Below are positions 10,273 through 20,000 of a DNA stretch of 64,000 nt, in pieces. Within the stretch, counting starts at the first letter, position 1. Every line of letters begins with the position of its first letter. The notes under the pieces were generated by a model. It was not told where the DNA came from. It did not search any database and saw only the letters and a list, made by a program, of their open reading frames with translations. The position numbers and the translations under genes were made by a program. Source of the stretch: Persephonella sp. IF05-L8 (GTDB lineage: Bacteria > Aquificota > Aquificia > Aquificales > Hydrogenothermaceae); the NCBI RefSeq assembly GCF_000703045.1, contig NZ_JNLJ01000001.1:1-64000 (forward strand). Reading direction: 5' to 3'.

Positions 10273-11794
10273 TTCTCTTACTCCAGGCTATTTTTATTAA
10301 AACAATTCCTAATATGAGAACAGCAAGTATAAAACCTCTTGCTATCCATATTCCTGTGCTGGATTGGGTAAGCTTTTCAGGTAGCTTTTCAACAGCCCAG
10401 AAACCAAGTATCACCAGCAATAAACCAGGAGCTACATACTTCATAATATAATAAAATATGCCCGGTATCTTTATATCATTATCTCTGGTTAGTTCCTGCC
10501 ATGCTTTTTTAGAGTCATAAATCCAGAAGAATAAAACAGCTTCAAGGAGGGCAAAAATCACAAGACCAAAGGTTCCTACCCAGAAATCAAGTTCATCCAG
10601 AGCTCCTTTTATGAAGATAGGTATATGGGCTGTTATAAACAAAAATGCTCCCAGTGAGAACACTGCCTTCTGTCTGGAAAATCCCAGCTCATCTTCCAGA
10701 AATGCTATTGCAGGCTGACTAAGGGCAATAGAAGAGGTAATTCCTGCAAAAAATAGCAGTAAAAACCAGATAAAGCTAAAAAACTGACCAAAAGGTATAT
10801 TGGCAAAAATTGCAGGCAAACTCATAAATCCCAGATTAAAAGCTCCTTGACTTGCAATGAGCTCTGTGCCTGCTATACCAAAGAAAATCACAGATGCGGT
10901 AATTGCGATAGAGCCCCCCAGAATAACCTCAGCAAATTCGTTAACAGAAGCCCCTGCCAGTCCGTTAAGGGCAATATCATCTTTAGGTTTTATGTATGAT
11001 GCATAAGTCAGGATTGCACCAAATCCAACACTAAGGGTAAAAAACACCTGTCCCGCAGCTGCAAGCCATACCTTTGGATTTAATAATGCAGAAAAATCAG
11101 GGTTCCACAAAAATCCAAGACCATCTAAAAAGTTTCTCCCATCTGGGGAAGTAAGGGTGAAAACCCTAACCATTAGAATAATTGCCATAATAAATATTGC
11201 AGGCATTGCAAATTTAGCAACCTTTTCAATACCTGCACTAACTCCTCTATACAGGATATAAAGGTTCATTAAAAGGGTGATAACAAATATCAGATATGTT
11301 TCAATAGGTGGTATTAAAAAGATAGAACTTCCTGAATTTAGTCCTATTTCCTGAACAAGGAAATTTTCAAAAGGCTTTAGGTAGTTTTCAACATCACCAT
11401 CTATAGGAGTTGAAGGCAATTTTCCAAGTAGACTGGAAAGACTATACAGCAATGTCCAGGATTCAATATAGGTGTAATAGACAACAACTATTAGAGGAAT
11501 TAAAACCCCCAAAAATCCCAGATATTTAGCTACTGGATTTTTCCACATATAATCAAAAACTGCTACTGCTATTCCATGACCTTTTGCTCCACCATATCTT
11601 CCAAGAGCCCACTCAATCCAGAGCAGTGGAATACCCAGCAAGAGCAAAGAAATCATATATGGAATCATAAAAGCTCCACCACCATTATCAGCAGCCTGAA
11701 CAGGAAATCTTAAAAAATTTCCAAGCCCTATTGCATTACCGGCAACAGCAAGAATAAGCCCTATTCTACTACCCCAGTGCTCTCTCTGTATCAT
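10253..11794 (-). CDS. leuT: LeuT-type Na+-coupled amino acid symporter (NSS family)
   Basis: 513 residues, about 12 membrane helices. It reads like an orthologue of Aquifex LeuT: REHWGSRIGLILAVAGNAIG, then GLGNFLRFPVQAADNGGGAF in helix 1, YYTYIESWTL in helix 3, QVFFTLSVGFGAI in helix 6 and TSSIALSQPAIAFLEDEL in helix 8. Residues that bind substrate and sodium in LeuT (the unwound NAxGLG of helix 1, the helix-6 Phe-Thr-x-Ser, the helix-8 Ser pair) are kept, so uptake of a small hydrophobic amino acid is likely; one helix-8 Ile is Leu. A small membrane peptide gene overlaps its 3' end. Start ATG follows GGGGG. Confidence 0.92.
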   Translation of the reverse strand: MIQREHWGSRIGLILAVAGNAIGLGNFLRFPVQAADNGGGAFMIPYMISLLLLGIPLLWIEWALGRYGGAKGHGIAVAVFDYMWKNPVAKYLGFLGVLIPLIVVVYYTYIESWTLLYSLSSLLGKLPSTPIDGDVENYLKPFENFLVQEIGLNSGSSIFLIPPIETYLIFVITLLMNLYILYRGVSAGIEKVAKFAMPAIFIMAIILMVRVFTLTSPDGRNFLDGLGFLWNPDFSALLNPKVWLAAAGQVFFTLSVGFGAILTYASYIKPKDDIALNGLAGASVNEFAEVILGGSIAITASVIFFGIAGTELIASQGAFNLGFMSLPAIFANIPFGQFFSFIWFLLLFFAGITSSIALSQPAIAFLEDELGFSRQKAVFSLGAFLFITAHIPIFIKGALDELDFWVGTFGLVIFALLEAVLFFWIYDSKKAWQELTRDNDIKIPGIFYYIMKYVAPGLLLVILGFWAVEKLPEKLTQSSTGIWIARGFILAVLILGIVLIKIAWSKRNERAST

Positions 11795-11820
11795 TCTGCC
11801 CCCATCTTCATATTTTTTTA

Positions 11821-11849
11821 TTGATTAATGCCCAAAAAAAACGCATATT
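11821..11849 (+). promoter_or_regulatory. Possible hemA promoter
   Basis: TTGATT (11821-11826) and CATATT (11844-11849) are separated by 17 bases, each 4 of 6 against the sigma-70 consensus. Two further TATAAT boxes lie at 11853 and 11866 without a good -35. The region is the divergent spacer between leuT and hemA and must contain promoters, but the exact site is uncertain. Confidence 0.3.
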
Positions 11850-11899
11850 ATATATAATAACTTATTATAATTATGGATAATAACTACTTAGGGATATAA

Positions 11900-13225
11900 A
11901 TGGAAATCTTTGCAACAGGATTAAATTATAAAACAGCTCCCGTAGAAATAAGAGAAAAGTTAGCCATTACAGAAGAGATATATCCTGACATCCTTTCAAA
12001 GCTTAATCAAATCCCAACTATATATGAAAGCTGTATTTTATCCACATGTAATAGAGTAGAAATTTATGGAATAACCGACGACATACAGACTTCCTATAAA
12101 GAAATCCTTAAGATACTTTCATCTTATTCAGGTATAAAAGTTGAAGAATTAAAAAAATATGTGTTTTTATACACAGACAAAGAAGCAATAAAACACATAT
12201 TCAGTGTTTCTTCCAGTATAGATTCTATGGTGATTGGAGAACCTCAAATCGTTTGCCAGTTTAAAGATGCATTTTCAAAATCCAGAGAGCAGAAAACAGT
12301 CAAGCATATTATGACAAGGCTTTTTGATAAGGCAATGAATGTTTCTAAAAAAATTAGAACTTCCACTGGCATAAGTAAAAGAGCTGTTTCCATAAGCTAT
12401 GCAGCCATAGAACTCGCTAAAAAAATATTTGGGGATTTATCAGATAAAAATGTTCTCCTCCTTGGTGCCGGAGAAATGGCCGAGTTAGCAGCACGGCATC
12501 TGGCATCTTCAGGTGTAAAACATATTTTTGTTTCAAACAGAACCTTTGAAAAGGCTGTTCAACTTGCAGATGAATTTGGCGGTTCAGCAATAAGATTTAA
12601 CAAACTGTTTGAGTTTCTCCCTGAAGCAGATATCATCATTGTCTCAACAGGTGCAAAAGAGCCTATTCTCAGGAAAGAGCATTTTAAATCTATTGAAAAG
12701 CAACGTCAGGGAAAACCTGTATTTATTATTGATATATCCGTTCCAAGAAACGTGGCAGATGACGTTAATGAGCTGGAAAATGTATTTCTATACAACATAG
12801 ATGACCTAAAAACAGTTGTTGATAAAAATCTTGAAGAAAGGAAAATAGCAGCAGAAAGTGCAAAACTACTGATTGAAGAAGAGGTCGCCAAATTTGACAG
12901 ATGGTTAAAACAACTAAAGGTAAACCCTGTAATCTCAAAAGTTAGAAACTACGCTGATGAGATTAGGGAAGCACAGCTTGAAAGACTTTTCAGAGATATG
13001 CCTTATCTAAATGAAAAAGAAAGGGAAAATATAGACCTTGCAGTCAGAGCTATTATCAATAAACTCCTTCATCGTCCTACAATGTATATAAAGGACAAAG
13101 CAGCAAAAGAAAACAGTGAACTTTATATTGAGATATTTGAAGATATGTTTAGCTCAAGATGGGATTTAAGAAGAAAACATACAAATAAAGCCCATTCCAA
13201 AAAAGGAAAAGGCAGTGAAAAATAA
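11900..13225 (+). CDS. hemA: Glutamyl-tRNA reductase
   Basis: 441 residues. It reduces glutamyl-tRNA to glutamate-1-semialdehyde with NADPH, the first committed step of C5 haem synthesis. The catalytic Cys is C50 in [11 protein letters not shown]; the N-terminal [16 protein letters not shown] and the NADP-domain glycines [16 protein letters not shown] are conserved, and the C-terminal helical dimerisation domain is complete (to about 415) with a short basic tail. It leads a rightward gene run; lptC starts 11 bases before its end, which suggests translational coupling. A weak AGGGA precedes the ATG. Confidence 0.96.
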   Translation: MEIFATGLNYKTAPVEIREKLAITEEIYPDILSKLNQIPTIYESCILSTCNRVEIYGITDDIQTSYKEILKILSSYSGIKVEELKKYVFLYTDKEAIKHIFSVSSSIDSMVIGEPQIVCQFKDAFSKSREQKTVKHIMTRLFDKAMNVSKKIRTSTGISKRAVSISYAAIELAKKIFGDLSDKNVLLLGAGEMAELAARHLASSGVKHIFVSNRTFEKAVQLADEFGGSAIRFNKLFEFLPEADIIIVSTGAKEPILRKEHFKSIEKQRQGKPVFIIDISVPRNVADDVNELENVFLYNIDDLKTVVDKNLEERKIAAESAKLLIEEEVAKFDRWLKQLKVNPVISKVRNYADEIREAQLERLFRDMPYLNEKERENIDLAVRAIINKLLHRPTMYIKDKAAKENSELYIEIFEDMFSSRWDLRRKHTNKAHSKKGKGSEK

Positions 13226-13727
13226 AATTCTGCTGTATACTGCTGTTTTTTTTGTTATATCAATCCTTTTTTCACAGATAACCCAGATTTTCACCGATGT
13301 TAAAATTTCCAGCTTAAAACCCGTTCAGGGAAAAATAGAAAATTTTACACTGGTAGGGGTAAATTCAGATAAATATATATTAACTGGCAAGAGTATGATT
13401 GAACTTCAAAATAAAATTTTAATAGATGACTTTAACCTGAAATATACTAAAAATAATGAAATTATTTTTATCATTTCTGATAAGGCAACCTATCATAAAA
13501 AGAAAAATTTTTTAGATTTATTCCAAAATGTTAAAATAACAACAGGAGAAATGAAGTTATACACAGATAAGTTAAGAATTCTGGTTAATGAACGAAGAGC
13601 TTATAACACAACAAAAGTGAAACTTATATCTGACAATATGGAAACCTTTGGAGAGAATATTTTTATAAATTTAAAACAAGAAGATATGAAACTGGAGAAT
13701 GTAAAAACAATATACAGGGGTTCATAA
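13215..13727 (+). CDS. lptC: LptC-like LPS export protein
   Basis: 170 residues with one N-terminal membrane helix (5-25) and a periplasmic beta-strand region. Small size, the single anchor, the repeated short strands ([26 protein letters not shown]) and position directly before an LptA-like gene support LptC, the inner-membrane bitopic component of the Lpt bridge that receives LPS from LptFG. LptC sequences are weakly conserved, so the call rests partly on context. It overlaps hemA by 11 bases and abuts lptA. Confidence 0.7.
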   Translation: MKNKILLYTAVFFVISILFSQITQIFTDVKISSLKPVQGKIENFTLVGVNSDKYILTGKSMIELQNKILIDDFNLKYTKNNEIIFIISDKATYHKKKNFLDLFQNVKITTGEMKLYTDKLRILVNERRAYNTTKVKLISDNMETFGENIFINLKQEDMKLENVKTIYRGS

Positions 13728-14204
13728 ATGCTGAGATTTTTTATAGCTCTACTACTAATTTTTGGGATAACATACGCAGAAACTCCAGAAAAAAAACAAA
13801 TCCCCATTGTAATAGAAGCAGACACTCTTAATTACTCTAAAAAAAATAATCTGCTCATATATAAAGGAAATGTAGTTGTAAAAAAAGAAGATTTTATATT
13901 ACATTCAGATATACTGAAAATAATTCTTGACCAGAAAGGAGATATAAGTCGGATTATAGCAATTGGAAATGTCCGTTTTAAAAAAGGAGACCGAACTGGA
14001 AGAAGTGACAAAGCAGAATATTTTAAAGACAAAAACTACATAATACTGACAGGAAATGCCCAATTACAACAAAATAACAATATAATTGAAGGGGACAAAA
14101 TCATATATTATCTTGATACAGAAAAAGCTGAGGTAATCGGTCAGAAAAAAAGAGTTAGAACAATATTCTTCCCTAAAGAAGATAAAGGGGAGAAAAAACA
14201 ATGA
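13728..14204 (+). CDS. lptA: LptA-like periplasmic LPS transport protein (OstA domain)
   Basis: 158 residues with a signal peptide (1-18, cleaved after TYA) and an OstA/LptA beta-jellyroll: PIVIEADTLNYSKKNNLLIY, KGNVVVKKEDF, AIGNVRFKKGDRTGRSDKAE, LTGNAQLQQNNNIIEGDKI. LptA bridges LptC and LptD across the periplasm. It starts directly after lptC and overlaps the next ATPase gene by four bases. LptB is absent from this locus. Confidence 0.85.
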   Translation: MLRFFIALLLIFGITYAETPEKKQIPIVIEADTLNYSKKNNLLIYKGNVVVKKEDFILHSDILKIILDQKGDISRIIAIGNVRFKKGDRTGRSDKAEYFKDKNYIILTGNAQLQQNNNIIEGDKIIYYLDTEKAEVIGQKKRVRTIFFPKEDKGEKKQ

Positions 14205-15124
14205 CATATCTGGAATTCTTTGGTCTCAAGGAAGACCCCTTTAAAATAACACCAGACCATAAATATTTTTATCCATCAAGAGCACATAGAATAGCTGATG
14301 ATTTACTTAAATATGTGGTTAAACACGGGGAGGGTTTTTGTGTTATTACAGGTGAACCGGGAACAGGAAAAACCACAGTCATAAGAAAGTTTATCAGTTC
14401 TCTGAAAGATAATATTATCTATGCCCTTATCCTGACGCCTAATTTACAGCCTGACGAATTCCTAAAGGTAGTTTTTGATGACCTGGGAATTCCTATACAA
14501 GCAGATTCCAAACACGAACTTCTAAAAAAATTCAGAGATTTCCTTGAAGAAAAAGTTAAAGAAGGCAAAAGAGTTATGATTATTGTTGATGAAGCCCAAA
14601 ATTTACCTGTTGAAACACTGGAAGAACTCAGACTACTTTCCAATCTTGAAACCGAAAATGAAAAACTGGTTCAGATAATATTACTGGGACAACCTGAACT
14701 GGATAAAAAATTAAAACTCCCTGAGTTGAGACAGTTAAATCAGAGAATAACTAACAAAATAAAATTATTTCCCCTTTCTGAAGATGAAACATTCCGATAT
14801 ATATACCATCGTCTTGCTATAGCAGGTAAAGGTAATATCAAATTTGATGACAAGGCAATCAAAAGAATACATAAGTATTCCAAAGGCATTCCCAGACTAA
14901 TCAATATACTTGCTTCCCGTTCTTTAATGTCAGCATTTATGTTAGGTTCTTTTGTAATTAAACCTGAGAATGTTGATGCAGCAAAGGAAACTCTTAATCC
15001 AGATATGGTTGCAGGAAATTCGATAGACTATTTTACAAAAAACAAGGTACTTATCTACGCATTGATAATTGCCAACATTCTGGGTATTATGTATTTAATT
15101 TATAAACTCTTCATAGAGGGATAA
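14201..15124 (+). CDS. ExeA/GspA-like AAA+ ATPase with C-terminal membrane helix
   Basis: 307 residues. The N-terminus YLEFFGLKEDPFKITPDHKY and the following AAA+ core are typical of ExeA/GspA and related MshM-type ATPases. Walker A is GEPGTGKTT (51-59), Walker B MIIVDEAQN (about 124-132), followed by RLINILASRSL in the lid region. One C-terminal membrane helix (about 283-302) would anchor it with the ATPase in the cytosol. ExeA proteins help assemble secretin or pilus complexes through peptidoglycan. Here it occupies the place where lptB would usually follow lptA, but it is not an ABC ATPase and should not be taken for LptB. Confidence 0.82.
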   Translation: MTYLEFFGLKEDPFKITPDHKYFYPSRAHRIADDLLKYVVKHGEGFCVITGEPGTGKTTVIRKFISSLKDNIIYALILTPNLQPDEFLKVVFDDLGIPIQADSKHELLKKFRDFLEEKVKEGKRVMIIVDEAQNLPVETLEELRLLSNLETENEKLVQIILLGQPELDKKLKLPELRQLNQRITNKIKLFPLSEDETFRYIYHRLAIAGKGNIKFDDKAIKRIHKYSKGIPRLINILASRSLMSAFMLGSFVIKPENVDAAKETLNPDMVAGNSIDYFTKNKVLIYALIIANILGIMYLIYKLFIEG

Positions 15125-16423
15125 ATGGAAAAGGAAGTCAAAAAAGTAAAATCCATAAAAGGAAGTCTAAGAGTTCCTTCTGATAAATCCATCTCACATA
15201 GAGCAATTATAATCACTTCCCTTGCAGAAGGCATAAGCACTGTAAAAAATTTTCTCAGAGCAGGAGATACATTAACAACTCTTAATGTATATAGGAAATT
15301 AGGTATCAAAATAGAAGATGAAAATCAGGTTTTGAAAGTCCATGGAAAAGGTTTAAAAGGGCTTGCCGAACCTGATGATATTCTTGATATGGGTAATTCA
15401 GGAACAACAACAAGGCTAACTATGGGTGTTCTCGCAGGACAAGATTTATTTGCTGTAATGACAGGAGACGACAGCCTAAGAAAAAGACCCATGGGAAGGG
15501 TAATAAAACCTTTATCACAGATGAATGCAATTTTATACGGAAGAAATAATAATAGCCTCCTTCCTGTTGCAATAAAAGGAAATAGACTTAAAGGATTAAA
15601 ATTCTTTAATGAAAAAACAAGTGCACAGGTTAAGTCTGCCCTTTTACTGGCAGGACTTAACGCCGAAGGAGAAACTATCGTTGAAGAACCTGTTAAATCA
15701 AGAGACCATACTGAAAAAATGCTTCTATCTATGGGAGCAGATATAAAAATAGAGGAAAACAATATTTACAAAGTCAGCATAAAATCTGGAAAATCTTTAT
15801 CTCCAATAGAAATAGATGTTCCGGCAGACCCCTCTTCAGCAGCATTTTTTGCAGCTGCAGCTGTGATTGTTCCTGGTTCTGAACTTACTCTTAAAGATGT
15901 TTTAATTAATCCAACAAGAGATGGATTTTTCAGAAAACTAAAGGAAATGGGAGCAGATATAGAATACACAAATATAAGAGAAAAAGCTGGAGAACATATT
16001 GCAGACATTATAGTTAAATACTCACCTGACCTTAAAGGAATAAAAATCAAAAAAGAAGATATTGCCTCTATGGTTGATGAGATACCTGTCCTTGCAATAG
16101 TAGCAACACAGGCTGAAGGTGAAACAGTTATCACAGGAGCAGAAGAACTCAGGGTAAAAGAAAGCGACAGAATAAAAGCTGTAGTTGAGAATTTTAAAAG
16201 GCTTGGTCTCCAGATAGAAGAACTTCCAGATGGGATGATTATATCAGGAAAACAAAAAATAAAAGGTGGTGTGGTAGATAGCTATAAAGACCATAGAATT
16301 GCTATGGCTTTTAGTATCTTAGGATTAATTTCTGAGGAGGGTATTAAGATAAAAGATGCAGATTGTGCTTATATATCTTATCCCACATTTTATGAAGACC
16401 TACAATCAGTAATACAAAAGTAA
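15125..16423 (+). CDS. aroA: 3-phosphoshikimate 1-carboxyvinyltransferase (EPSP synthase)
   Basis: 432 residues. It joins phosphoenolpyruvate to shikimate-3-phosphate in aromatic amino acid synthesis. Visible motifs: VPSDKSISHRA at about 19-29, DMGNSGTTTRLTMG (PEP site), DDSLRKRPMGR, and near the end RVKESDRIKAV and YKDHRIAMAF. Full length, in the cytosol. It directly follows the ExeA-like gene and ends the hemA-lptCA run, convergent with the LptF/G gene whose stop is next to its own. Confidence 0.96.
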   Translation: MEKEVKKVKSIKGSLRVPSDKSISHRAIIITSLAEGISTVKNFLRAGDTLTTLNVYRKLGIKIEDENQVLKVHGKGLKGLAEPDDILDMGNSGTTTRLTMGVLAGQDLFAVMTGDDSLRKRPMGRVIKPLSQMNAILYGRNNNSLLPVAIKGNRLKGLKFFNEKTSAQVKSALLLAGLNAEGETIVEEPVKSRDHTEKMLLSMGADIKIEENNIYKVSIKSGKSLSPIEIDVPADPSSAAFFAAAAVIVPGSELTLKDVLINPTRDGFFRKLKEMGADIEYTNIREKAGEHIADIIVKYSPDLKGIKIKKEDIASMVDEIPVLAIVATQAEGETVITGAEELRVKESDRIKAVVENFKRLGLQIEELPDGMIISGKQKIKGGVVDSYKDHRIAMAFSILGLISEEGIKIKDADCAYISYPTFYEDLQSVIQK

Positions 16424-17443
16424 TTATTTCTTCCTGTATAACCAAAAAAGTATAACCCCAAAGTAACCTATAACAACAATCAGATATATAGCAGGATGCA
16501 GATTTCCTTTCTGGATAAGCTTTATAAAATAAGTATTAAACGTCATATAAATAATTGAGATAATAACAGCAATTCCAATCAATGTATCTCTGCTTTTTTC
16601 AATCTGAATTCCCATCAAAAGACCTATAATTCCTATAAATAAAAATGGGATGGTAAAAAGAACTCTATCTGTTAGAACTGCAATAGCCCTGTTTTTCTGC
16701 TTGTTATCTTTACCTTTGATAAATTCTATAAGTTTTTTATTTTCTAAATCTTCAAACTCATATTTTTTCATATAGTCAACAGACAAATCAAAATCATATT
16801 TTTCAAACTTTAGAAAATTAAAACCTTCCTGAGAAGGAATTTGTATATATCCATTTTTTAGAATTATATGATTACCCTTAAATGTGGCTTCTTTAGCTGA
16901 TATACTTAACCCACCATTACCATTGTATATAAAAATATCCTCCATTGAGTTTTCATTTTTTTTATCAACATAAATAGTTAATCTTTCTGAAAGTTTCATA
17001 AAATTTTTTTCAGAGATAGAATCAAGTATATGCTGCTTAACATTGACAGTTATAAACTGTGCCCTCTCCCTGTTTGCATAAGGTACAAGGAAAAGACTTA
17101 TAACACCTGCAACTACCACAAAAACAATAGATAACCATAAAACAGGAGAAATTAGTTGTCCTCGGGAAATTCCTGAAGAGTAAATTGCATATATTTCTCT
17201 ATTTTCCCGTAAAGAATAACCAACTATAAGAGAAGCTATAAAAAATCCAAAAAATACCTGATATTTTAAAAATGAAAGATTTACAAAAAATAAAACCTGC
17301 AGGAATTTAAAAAAACCAATATGGTAAAGAACAGAGGGTAAATGGAGAAGCTGAGAAGACACAATTACTATAGAAAAAAAACCAATAAGCAGTAAGAAAT
17401 TTTTTATTAAATTCCAGCTAATATAACGATATAGTATTTTCAT
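16424..17443 (-). CDS. LptF/LptG family LPS export permease
   Basis: 339 residues with the YjgP/YjgQ layout: three N-terminal helices (about 12-32, 48-72, 98-118), a periplasmic beta region (about 130-240), then three C-terminal helices (about 262-338). LRENREIYAIYSSGISRGQL, a coupling-helix-like segment, and RDTLIGIAVIISIIYM fit the family. LptF and LptG form the membrane core of the LPS ABC exporter. Which of the two it is cannot be told; the partner is not in the window. lptC and lptA lie 2-3 kb away on the other strand. Confidence 0.85.
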   Translation of the reverse strand: MKILYRYISWNLIKNFLLLIGFFSIVIVSSQLLHLPSVLYHIGFFKFLQVLFFVNLSFLKYQVFFGFFIASLIVGYSLRENREIYAIYSSGISRGQLISPVLWLSIVFVVVAGVISLFLVPYANRERAQFITVNVKQHILDSISEKNFMKLSERLTIYVDKKNENSMEDIFIYNGNGGLSISAKEATFKGNHIILKNGYIQIPSQEGFNFLKFEKYDFDLSVDYMKKYEFEDLENKKLIEFIKGKDNKQKNRAIAVLTDRVLFTIPFLFIGIIGLLMGIQIEKSRDTLIGIAVIISIIYMTFNTYFIKLIQKGNLHPAIYLIVVIGYFGVILFWLYRKK

Positions 17444-17462
17444 CTAAAAGATTTTAGCATAT

Positions 17463-18263
17463 TTACAGTTTACGAACGAACCCCTTTGAAAGTTTATGTT
17501 TCTTCTTAAACTCATAAGCTTCTTTCCTGTTTTTGAAACTTCCAATTAAAACTTTGTACAGTTTCCCTTCTTTATGAATATAAACATTGGGAAGATTAAG
17601 TTTTTTCTTTAGCTTTTCTGCATTGGTTAGGGAACTTAAAGCTCCTATCTGTATATAATAACCTGAAGGTAGTTTTGAAACTACTGAAGAGCTATTATTT
17701 TTTTGTGATTTTAGAGTTTTCTTTTTATCTACCTTTTCTGTTTTCTTTGCAATTTTTTTATCTTCCTTCTTTACTTCTGTTTTTTTGGTTTTCTGGTTGT
17801 TTTCCTTTCTAACCTGTTTAGAAGAAACTGTTTTTTCTGATTTTTCTGCTATTTGCTTCTCTTCTGTTTTCTTTTCCAGCTTGATAGCAGTTACCTGACT
17901 TACAGTTTTTTCCTCTAATTTTTTAATTACTTCCTTATCAGCAATTTCTTTTTTATCTTCCTTTTCTGTTTCCTGTTCTGGTTTTGTCTGGGGAATAGCT
18001 GTCTGACTTTTAGAAATTTCCTGTTCTTGAATTTTCTGCTCATTAGAAACCGAATTTACAGGTTTAGGAGCACTTTCAGCAACAATATTTACTTCTGGTT
18101 CAGACACAGTTTTATCTTTTCCTGAGTATAGATAAATCCCTATAATTGCGAATACTATAACTATAAAAATTCCTGAAAGAAATATTATTATCCTCTCTAT
18201 CTTTTCCTGTCTATTTTTTACCTCTTCTATTCTTTTTATTGCATCCTTTAAATCTTGATCCAT
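17463..18263 (-). CDS. SPOR-domain membrane protein
   Basis: 266 residues: short cytosolic coil (1-22), one membrane helix (23-45), a long Lys/Glu/Gln-rich low-complexity stretch (about 60-190), and a C-terminal SPOR domain (about 194-266: GYYIQIGALSSLTNAEKLKK, YKVLIGSFKNRKEAYEFKKK). SPOR domains bind denuded peptidoglycan at division sites, so a role in cell division or wall remodelling is likely. The gene starts one base after the argS stop. Confidence 0.9.
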   Translation of the reverse strand: MDQDLKDAIKRIEEVKNRQEKIERIIIFLSGIFIVIVFAIIGIYLYSGKDKTVSEPEVNIVAESAPKPVNSVSNEQKIQEQEISKSQTAIPQTKPEQETEKEDKKEIADKEVIKKLEEKTVSQVTAIKLEKKTEEKQIAEKSEKTVSSKQVRKENNQKTKKTEVKKEDKKIAKKTEKVDKKKTLKSQKNNSSSVVSKLPSGYYIQIGALSSLTNAEKLKKKLNLPNVYIHKEGKLYKVLIGSFKNRKEAYEFKKKHKLSKGFVRKL

Positions 18264-18264
18264 C

Positions 18265-19926
18265 TTACATCCTCTCTACAGGTGTTATTCCCATAAGCCT
18301 GAAAAGTGTTCTGAGGGCTTCCCTGATAGCCTTTAAAAGATACAGTCTTGCCCTCATTAAATTTTCGTCATCACCGATTAAAAACTTAAAGTTGTTGTAA
18401 TAATAATGAAACTGGGATGCAAGCTCATAAGTTATCTGTGTTAGCTTATGGGGTTGCTGTTTAACAGCAGCTTCTCTGATTAAATCTGGTATAAATGCAA
18501 GGTCTTTTATTAAAGCCCTTTCAGTTTCTTCCTTTAAAAGAGATATATCTGCTTCAAAATCTGTTTCAGGGTCAAATCCAAATCTTTCTTTTGCTTCCCT
18601 GAAAACGCTACATATTCTTGCGTGGGCATACTGGACATAATAGACAGGGTTTTCCGAGGATTTTTTTAAGGCAAGGTCTATATCAAAATTAAGATGTGTA
18701 TTACTGTCCTTTGTCAGAAAGAAATATATAACAGCATCTTTACCTACTTCATTTATCAGGTCTTTTAGAGTTACAAACTCACCAGCCCTTTTGGACATCT
18801 TTACTTCTTTGCCTTCTTTGAATAATTTAACAAGCTGGATAAATATTACCCTTAACCAGTCATCTGGCACGCCAAAGGCTTTTACTGCTGCTTTCAGTCT
18901 TGGGAAGTATCCATGATGGTCAGCACCCCAAACATTCAGGGCAAAATCATATCCCCTCTGGAATTTGTCATAATGATAGGCTATATCCGCCGCAAAGTAT
19001 GTATATGAGCCATCTGATTTTATAATTACCCTGTCTTTGTCATCTCCATAAAGGGAGGTTTTTACCCATACAGCCCCTTCTTTTTCATAAATAAGGCCTT
19101 TTTCTTTTAGAAAGTTAATAGCCTCATCAACTTTACCGGAGGTGTAAAGTTTTTTTTCACTGAACCATATATCAAACTCAACTCCAAACTCTTTCAGGTC
19201 ATTTTTTATTCTCTCTAAAAGCATTTCTTTGGCAAATTCTGCACAGAAATCTATAGCCTGCTGCTCATCAACAAAAGATAATATTTTTTCCCTTTCGTAT
19301 TTGTATAAATGCTGTGCTATCTCTTTTATATATTCCCCGTGATATCCATCTTCCGGAAATGGATAATCAGGCTCTTCTATCTGTCGAAATCTTGCATATA
19401 CCGACTCACCTAATTTTTTTATCTGGTTACCAGCATCATTTATATAAAACTCTCTATCTACTGCATAGCCTATATACTCAAACAGATTTGATTGAACATT
19501 TCCTACAACTGCCCCCCTGCCATGTCCAAGATGAAGGGGTCCTGTTGGATTTGCACTTACAAACTCAACATTTACCCTACCAAGATTTTTCTCCCTAACA
19601 GCTCCATATCTGTCCTTCTCTTTTAGAATAGTCTGTAAAACTTTTTTGTAATACTCCTGTGATAAAAACAGATTGATAAATCCTGCTCCGGCGACTTCAA
19701 CCTTTGAGAACTCAGGAAGTTTTTCAAGAATTTCTTTAATCTGATTTGCTATATCAAGGGGCTTCTTTTTCAGGGTTTTTGTAAGTAAAAAAGCGACATT
19801 TATTGAAAGGTCTCCGAATTTGTCTTCCTTTGGAATATCAATCTTTATCTTGTCTGCAATCTCTTTAACCTGTGGTATTTCCTTTTCTAATGTGGTTAGT
19901 ATCTTTTCTTTTAGCTCCTGTTTCAT
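18265..19926 (-). CDS. argS: Arginyl-tRNA synthetase
   Basis: 553 residues, class I. The HIGH motif is HLGH (132-135) in [20 protein letters not shown]; the KMSKS counterpart reads [15 protein letters not shown]. The N-terminal Add1 domain (about 1-110) and the C-terminal anticodon domain ([20 protein letters not shown]) are present. Start ATG follows AAGGAG. It is divergent from pyrG with only 74 bases between starts. Confidence 0.97.
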   Translation of the reverse strand: MKQELKEKILTTLEKEIPQVKEIADKIKIDIPKEDKFGDLSINVAFLLTKTLKKKPLDIANQIKEILEKLPEFSKVEVAGAGFINLFLSQEYYKKVLQTILKEKDRYGAVREKNLGRVNVEFVSANPTGPLHLGHGRGAVVGNVQSNLFEYIGYAVDREFYINDAGNQIKKLGESVYARFRQIEEPDYPFPEDGYHGEYIKEIAQHLYKYEREKILSFVDEQQAIDFCAEFAKEMLLERIKNDLKEFGVEFDIWFSEKKLYTSGKVDEAINFLKEKGLIYEKEGAVWVKTSLYGDDKDRVIIKSDGSYTYFAADIAYHYDKFQRGYDFALNVWGADHHGYFPRLKAAVKAFGVPDDWLRVIFIQLVKLFKEGKEVKMSKRAGEFVTLKDLINEVGKDAVIYFFLTKDSNTHLNFDIDLALKKSSENPVYYVQYAHARICSVFREAKERFGFDPETDFEADISLLKEETERALIKDLAFIPDLIREAAVKQQPHKLTQITYELASQFHYYYNNFKFLIGDDENLMRARLYLLKAIREALRTLFRLMGITPVERM

Positions 19927-20000
19927 TTTTCTCCTTCTTCAGTTTTTTAATTTATTTTACAATAATAAGGTTGCCTAAAATAACACAAAGAGGTGGGAAA

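Noticed and set aside
14201-15124. Reading the ATPase after lptA as LptB
   Set aside because: It is AAA+ with ExeA N-terminus and a C-terminal membrane helix, and has no ABC signature motif.
19872-20000. 43-codon upstream extension of the pyrG frame
   Set aside because: It overlaps argS, encodes hydrophobic residues foreign to CTP synthase, and the GTG at 20001 has an AGAGGTG site.
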